Assembly (NCBI GenBank): GCA_963971225.1
Contig: OZ020267.1
Span: 1,426,001 to 1,490,000 of the forward strand
DNA from: Melieria omissa
Taxonomy: Eukaryota; Arthropoda; Insecta; Diptera; Ulidiidae
Length of the DNA: 64,000 bases
Direction of reading: 5' to 3'
Shown here: one piece after another, positions 51,001 to 64,000 of the stretch
Position numbering within the stretch: the stretch's first letter is position 1
Layout: every line of letters starts with the position of its first letter
Program-made: the position numbers and the translations under genes
The notes under the pieces: model-generated
Seen by the model: the letters and a program-made list of their open reading frames with translations, nothing else
Databases searched by the model: none
Told to the model about the DNA's origin: nothing

Positions 51001-52973
51001 TCGGTCTTTCTGGCAGCCGTTGTTTATGGCTTTTTCGTTGTTTTCCATGTCTTTTATTTCCATGTCTTGGCGCAGCAAACGAGGAGACAGTCACACGCCT
51101 ACACAGCCTGCCCCGCGTCTTCAGTTCACCAAAGGTGACACTGGCCGCTCGCCAACGACCACCAGCTGTCGCTTGTGCAAGAACTCAAGCCTCAGCTTTG
51201 CAAGAAATCGAAGGTGACAACAATGGCTGTTGCTGTTGTTGTTCTTTCATGGTTGCTTGAAAATTACTGTCACCTATTCCTTTCCAACGCTCTTCGCACC
51301 TTTCGGTCCATCGTTTTGGTCGTTGTTCAGTAATCTGCATTCATAATTGAAATGTTGCTCATTTTCCATATTTTTCCACAGCCCAGCCGCCCATTTGTTT
51401 GATTTCGCATCTTTTTTGCACTTAATTGGAAACTGTTATTTCGGTTTAACGAAGCGTGTGAAATATCAAGGAATTGTCCCAATACCGCAGCGGCAATAAA
51501 CATCGCCCGGCCGCGGTCAGCCGGACAATGGTTGTGTGATCGGGCGCGAAACTCCCGCAGGGGAAATACACAAATAATTTAACGCTGTAAAATCGAATGC
51601 CAAATGCGCGAACACGTTTCGTGTGCCAGCGCCGAACAGTGACAATGCAAGTGTCAGGCACCGACCATCCAAGCAAATCACTCAAATAGTACACATTCTA
51701 CATATACCACATTATATATTATATTATGTGTCGTTAGAGCTTCTCATTTCATGCTCACAGTTGTGAAAGTAAGCGAAACTGGGATCGACGCCAAGTCCGA
51801 GTTCCGTTTCGATTTTAACTGCGAACCGGTTGTCGTGGTTCATCCTAATGCTGTATTATCTTTCGTGGAACAATTTCAAAGATATTTCATTATAAAGATT
51901 TTGCCTGTATGGGTAGTGCCACGCCCCCTTGTCCAATACCAGGCTAGTTCCCTCTGTCGCGGGACTAACTAGTAAATCGTAGTCAATTTAATTGATGTGC
52001 CACTTGTGGTTCCAAAGTTATCGTCTGAGAATTTGGGCTGATGAAAAAGAGCCAGGCCCCGTTTTCCTACAATTCTCTTTACAAATACAAACCTTGTTCT
52101 GACAACTACGAACACAACTAAAAAAAATCTAAATCCAGCCACATCTGTCCAGCCGTTCTCAAATGATTCGCGATCAAACATGGCAGGGATTCCGACTTTT
52201 CTAATAGATTTTCCGAAATTTTCTTTTAACATAAACCTGAACTGACTCAAGACGAATGTAACAAAAAAACCCCATGGATGCGCTTACATACATCCACTTT
52301 TTTATATTTCTAGATTTAAAGCTTTAATAATAATTTTCATTCGACTTGAAGTCTATAGTGCAAAAACAACAACAACACCAAAACCATAATAATAACCGAT
52401 TTTAACTATATACCAAAAATATAGGAAAGAGTCAAAGGCCAAATTGAGCGCAACGAAATGAAATGAAAAAACACCAAAACAACAACAAATGAAAAACAGT
52501 AAAATATTAGTTCCTTACCGAATTTAAGTCCATTGTGCAGAAACAAAACCAAACTAACTCCACACTAAAACATTTGACGGAAACAAAACTCGAGTATCTG
52601 CAAACCAAAAAACAAGCCAAAGAAATTAAAAAATGTTTAAGTGTTAATTCTATGCAAAAAAACAAAAAAACCCATAATAACTGGTTTCAAACTTAGCCGG
52701 AAAGAAAAAGAAACACACAACGATCAACGAAATGCAAAAAACCAACGCACCTAAAAAATGAAAAATTTCAAATTAGTGATTAATCGAATTTGAGTGCTTA
52801 GTGCCAACAAGCAATCGGTTTCCGAAAACGATCAGCAGCGAATTTACGAGCACTTAAACCATCAACCCTTCAAGCAAAGGCAACAATCAAACTCACATCA
52901 CAACAACAACGAAAATCAGCTAAACAAAAAACAAACAGCAACAACAAAGAATACAGAGAATCATAAACAGAAA
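48035..52973. other. Upstream region of the receptor gene; possible 5' non-coding exons
   Basis: No coding exon was recognised. The block 48700-50460 is GC-rich at first (48900-49200) and then TTG/CAA-rich; the - strand ORF 49194-50048 and the + strand ORF 49108-49755 are mutual shadows through these repeats. The stretch 52300-52973 is A/CAA-rich and runs without an obvious acceptor into the receptor start codon, consistent with a long 5' leader. The segment at about 51750-52250 (containing GTGCCACGCCCCCTTGTCC and CAGCCGTTCTCAAATG) resembles, from memory, interspersed repeats of fly genomes but cannot be delimited here. Confidence 0.45.
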
Positions 52974-52998
52974 ATGAAATCGGACATCGCATTGGCTG

Positions 52999-53015
<17 letters not shown>
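52974..53015 (+). promoter_or_regulatory. Upstream ORF overlapping the receptor's first ATG
   Basis: A 13-codon ORF (MKSDIALADGQKC) begins at an ATG in strong fly context (AAAATG). It overlaps the receptor-frame ATG at 52999 in a different frame and stops at 53013-53015, 10 bases before a second in-frame receptor ATG at 53026, whose context (GAAATG) is better than that of 52999. Scanning ribosomes would often use the uORF and could reinitiate only at 53026. This suggests translational damping and favours 53026 as the main start, but it is inference from sequence alone. Confidence 0.5.
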
Positions 53016-60394
<7,379 letters not shown>

Positions 60395-62430
60395 GTAAGT
60401 GGGCGTGGCGCGCGTGCTTGCACATTAGTTTCGCTTACGGCTTTCTCCCTCAGTTGCGCGAGTGTTTTGCAAATATTTTCCTCAGCCCAATTCGATGTGA
60501 AGGACCCTCACGCGAATCGTTGAACGAATTGCGCTGCAGTGAAATTTCGCCGCGCCGCACCGGCCGACATTTAGGCAATTCATAAACATTCACTGGCATT
60601 TGACCGACTTTACGATTGCTTCGTCGAAATTTTAGAAAATCGTAAACAATTTGCGATTTACACGCAAATACCGCGTTGCGTTGCAATTTTCTACTTTTTC
60701 GTTTGCTTTTCGCTTTTAATGCAATCATTGTGCTGTTTTATTTTGAAAAACTGAAAATAGGAAAATATTTATTACTGCATTTGCACGTTGGGTTGAGTTA
60801 ACCGGCGACCGGTACCTGTTAATTACACTAATGGACGAATGAAGCCTCGGATGAATTAAGAGCGTCAACTCGAAAGCCAAACAAACAAGCATCGAAACAA
60901 AAGTCAACAATTTGTTGTATTTATTTATTTTGGTCAAATATTTTGAGACGACATTTTGTATTGGCGAATCCACAATTTAAGACGTGGCTACTTTATTTCG
61001 AAAACTCAATAAGTTGTCCTCGAACTCAAGTCGTCCTCGCTTCGTCTGTCTTTAAGTGTGAGAATTAACGCCGAATTGCTGAACGCAGACGACTACGAAA
61101 CGATTCCGCACTCCTCCTTGCCATCTCTTCCAGTGCTGTGGCCTCTCGCTCTTCTCGGCTGTGACTAAGTTACTCATCGCATCAGTTGTGTCGAATAGAA
61201 ATCAGCCCGAAAATGTTGTTTCTTGGCATTTGGCAGCGTTAATGACGAAAAGTGTGAACAATTTGCGCCAATTCAGAAACTTTTGGGCGCAGCAGTTTCG
61301 CTCGCGCCGACCGCACGCGACGTGGCGGGTGGGCGCCGATAAAAATCGAATAAATTTGCGAAAAATAACAACAGCACATTTTGAAAATTTGAGCTTTCGG
61401 ATTTTACGATACGCGCCGCTTCACCCCACCACCCAGTGCGGTCCCCTTCCACACGCATTGTGAATTTAATAAATTTATTTATTTGTTTGTTTGTTTGTTT
61501 GTGTTTGAAAAATGCGCTGTTGGTGTTCTTGTTGTTGTTGCAATTTTCTTTTTCGCTTTTCATGTTTCGGCTGCCGAGTACGTTGCGCTCTTGCCAGTGC
61601 GTACGAAGTGTACTTTTGTTATTTTTGGAAGTAAGTATTTTGTTGTTGTACTATTGTCGGCACGGCTGAATGAATTAAATAGCTCACAAATAACTCGAAT
61701 GTGCAAAACGGAGCAAACTACACCGACAACCGATTCGCATGAACGGTGGCGGGCGGAGTGGCGGCAGGGCGGCGTGGACACGGAGAAAGAATGCATTGAA
61801 TGCAAGCGATTAAAAATATTTCAACTTGTTTGAGATTTTAATATGTTTTGCGGATCGGCTGCGTTCGTATGTGGGCCGCCAAATTTTGCCGTTAAATGCA
61901 ATAAATTTGTTGTTAATTGAGAATGACGAAGGTGGCTTATTGGGCACAAAAGTCTTTAAATGCAAACACAATTTTGTTTGCTGGATGCAAAAAAATGTTT
62001 ATTCCAAAAACAAAAGCAAACTGTTCAAAACACTGCATTCGTTTTTGATTGATTTGATTTGTTTGCTTCACTTTTACTTTTCAGCAAACTTTTCAGCTTT
62101 AAAATGTTATCACAATTTTGCTACATAGTTGAACATATTTGTAATAAAACGTGAATGTTCCAAAAATTCAAAAAAGCAACGACTTAAAATTTACACTGCG
62201 GTTACTTTTTTGTTTTAGTTTTTTGTTTTAGTTTTAACTAGTTTTTCTCACTTTTAGCATCATAAAAAAGTAATGAATGTTGAAATGTCAAATTTTTGTT
62301 ATTGAAATTTTTCTGAGAGAATTTTTATTGGGTTTGTTGCACACAGCCGGTGGCTCGAATAAATTTGCATAAAAATCAATCTCTTCAATCGGCTTAAAGC
62401 TCACTTTTAGAACATGAAAACCCAGTTACC
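60395..62430. other. Downstream intron or flank of the receptor gene
   Basis: It starts with a consensus donor (GTAAGT) after receptor exon 3, so at least the first part should be intron. No exon with a convincing receptor tail was found. Reading through the donor would give a 42-codon tail ending at 60521-60523. An acceptor-like TCTTCCAG at about 61134 opens a frame that runs to 61463 but shows no receptor-tail character. The rest is AT-rich without recognisable features. Confidence 0.5.
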
Positions 62431-63551
62431 AAATATATCAGTATGAAGTGAGCCTTTTTTTGCGAAAATAAAACACTAATTTTTAATGGGAAAGTAAAAA
62501 AGATTTTATTTAAAGTATTCGCCATTGCTAGCCACACATTTTGTTCATCTTTCAGGCAATTTGTGGACACCGCGCCAATAGAATTGTTGGTCTTTTGAAG
62601 CAAACCAATCAGACACCCAATTTTCGACTTCCTCGTAGGAATCGATGTGCTGCTCAGCCAATGCGTGTCCTATCGATGAAAACAAATGGTAGTCGGAAGG
62701 AGTCAAGTCTGGTGAATAAGGCAGGTGGGGTAGCAGCTTCCAGTCAAGTGCCTTGATTGTATCCTGAACCGGTCTTGCTTTGTGTGCAGGTGCATTGTCA
62801 TGGAGCAAAATTACTTGACCGTGTCTTCTGGCCCATTCTGGTTGTTTTTCGATCAACGCATAGTTCACATTGATCATTTGTTGTCGGTAGTGATCAGTAT
62901 TAACGGTTTCGCCAGGTTTTAACAACTCGTAATATACCACGTCACTCTGGTCCCACCAAACACACAGCACTGTCTTTTTGCCGAATCGATCTGGTTTTGC
63001 AGTCGATGTTGAAGGTTGTCCCGGATTAACTCATTTTTTCCGTTTAGGATTCTTAAAATAGATCCATTTTTCATCGCCAGTAACAATTCGATGCAAAATT
63101 GATTTTCTTTCGTCTTTGAAGCAAAATTTCACAAATGTTTTTTCGGTTTTCCATCTGCCTTTCATTCAATTCATGTGGCACCCATTCTCCACACTTTTGG
63201 ATCTTTCACATAGCTTTTAAACGGACAGAAAATGTTGCTTGTGCAACTTTTAACATTTCTGTCATTTGCTTTTGACTCAAAGTGTCATCTTCATCCAATA
63301 TCTTTTGCAATTCGGCGTCTTCAAACTTTTATGGAGGTCTTCCACGTTCTTCATTTCTCACATCAAAAACATTATTTCTGAACCATTGACACCATCTTTT
63401 GCTTGATAGAGCATGATCACCATATGCCTCGACAAGCATTCGATGCGACTCTGCAGCACTTTTCTTCCAATGAAAACAAAAAATTACTGCTTTCCGCAAA
63501 TCATCACTATCTGCTACAAAATTCGACATTTTTAACACGATGAAAATATAT
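62430..63551 (-). mobile_element. mariner transposon, interrupted by a solo LTR
   Basis: A mariner-family element reads on the - strand. Its 3' end is near 62420-62450, where a probable terminal inverted repeat occurs (on the - strand ending CATACTGATATATTTGGTAA); the exact end and TA flank were not fixed. The 5' leader is cut 23 bases before the transposase ATG by the LTR at 63552-63978. The leader's continuation, and the 5' terminal repeat, should lie at 63979 onwards and beyond the window. The left boundary given is approximate. Confidence 0.75.
62506..63529 (-). pseudogene. mariner transposase pseudogene
   Basis: From the ATG at 63527-63529 the protein starts MSNFVADSDDLRKAVIFCFH with the mariner N-terminal DNA-binding pattern (KKSAAESHRMLVEAYG). 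Near the C-terminus (62545-62970 and on to 62506) it has VWWDQSDVVYYELLKPGETV, the catalytic HDNAPAH and YSPDLTPSDYHLF motifs with the second and third Asp of DD34D, and a tail ending SNGEYFK. It is broken by an in-frame TAA after ERGRPP (near 63329), further stops and frame changes between about 63030 and 63230, and a TGA for Trp near 62542. Total span fits the usual 340-350 codons, so it is a full-length but mutated copy. The mariner subfamily is not assigned. Confidence 0.9.
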
Positions 63552-63978
63552 TGAAACGATAAGGCACTCTGTGCTGAATACTTTTCTATGCACGAATGCT
63601 TTTCCAAGCATACTTTTAGGCATGCACTTTGAAGTACGGCGAATTTGGTATAATTCGCTTGGTATAGTCCGATATGGCAAGGATGGTTCGCGAAAGGTAA
63701 AGTTCATTACCTTCATTGCTAGAACAATCGAGATAGAAGGTACAACTGGAATGTGCAAGAAACTTCGGCGCGATAAGAAAACTAGTATAAACGCAGCAGT
63801 GGCAGCGCAAGGGGTCGAGTCTTAGTTGAGCAAGCAAAGTGGCAACAAGTGTAGATACAAGCAAAGTGTAAATCTGTAAATAAAGTGATTGTTAGTTTCT
63901 GACTGCGTTTTGCGCTGAATAATTGAAGTTGTTTTATTTTCAAACACAATCCAAACGAACCTTGGAATTTTCGTAACA
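63552..63978 (+). mobile_element. Solo LTR, family copy 2
   Basis: A 427-bp sequence beginning TGAAACG and ending CGTAACA, flanked by ATAT (63548-63551 and 63979-63982). It matches copy 1 at 11641-12006 on the opposite strand over most of its length. A TATA-like box (TATAAA, 63786-63791) precedes the likely transcription start region, and a polyadenylation hexamer AATAAA lies at 63879-63884, so U3-R-U5 order runs on the + strand. There is no primer-binding site or internal gag/pol next to it. It interrupts the 5' leader of the mariner, so it is younger than that element. A 65-80-bp segment of U3 absent from copy 1 lies around 63600-63670. Confidence 0.88.
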
Positions 63979-64000
63979 ATATGATCTTGTTTGTTCAAAA

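Noticed and set aside
61136..61463. Possible receptor C-terminal exon after an acceptor-like TCTTCCAG
   Set aside because: The frame is phase-compatible but encodes about 109 residues unlike AstA receptor tails; kept only as a possibility in the downstream entry.
63600..63680. Similarity between ATACCAAATTCGCCGTACTT and the presumed mariner 3' terminal repeat, first taken as the mariner 5' end
   Set aside because: The LTR ends and ATAT duplications show this sequence is inside the LTR; the mariner 5' end must lie past 63982. The match is only a few bases.

Overview
This is animal nuclear DNA, almost certainly from a higher (brachyceran) fly and plausibly a tephritid-like fruit fly. The signs are short GT-AG introns, many CA/GT and CAG/CAA ('opa'-type) simple repeats, fly-type transposons, and two neighbouring genes whose best matches, from memory, are Drosophila CG10000 and CG10001 (AstA-R2). 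The species assignment is inference.

Only two protein-coding genes could be supported, both on the + strand. The first (32850-36651) is a complete eight-exon polypeptide N-acetylgalactosaminyltransferase of about 591 residues: a type II Golgi membrane protein with a GT2-type catalytic domain and a C-terminal ricin-type lectin domain. The second (52999-60394 and beyond) is an allatostatin-A-type neuropeptide GPCR. Three coding exons carry all seven membrane segments, and the cytoplasmic tail exon was not found. Its 6.2-kb first coding intron holds two large simple-sequence arrays: about 277 bp of GGTTT and about 890 bp of TTACTC/TCACTC, the latter just upstream of exon 2. The two genes have no evident functional link; their adjacency looks like conserved fly synteny.

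The rest is non-coding DNA with many transposon relics, several delimited to the base by termini and target-site duplications (TSDs). They are: a piggyBac-type MITE (19197-19715); a tRNA-derived SINE (26574-26858); an internally deleted Tc1/mariner-type element (37470-38063); a three-level nest of a Transib-like element (44680-47324) holding a piggyBac-like element (45562-47136) holding a 5'-truncated RTE-type LINE (46309-46879); a hAT-type element (47437-48026); two solo LTRs of one family (11641-12006 and 63552-63978), both with ATAT duplications, the second inside a dead mariner; and a pogo/Tigger-type relic ending at 13154.

Layout: 1-32849 is intergenic or intronic DNA with simple repeats and relics; 32850-36870 is the GalNAc-transferase gene; 36871-48034 is a transposon-rich spacer; 48035-52973 is CAA/GT-rich DNA that may hold non-coding 5' exons of the receptor; 52974-60394 is the receptor; 60395-64000 is its downstream intron or flank, ending in mariner plus solo LTR.
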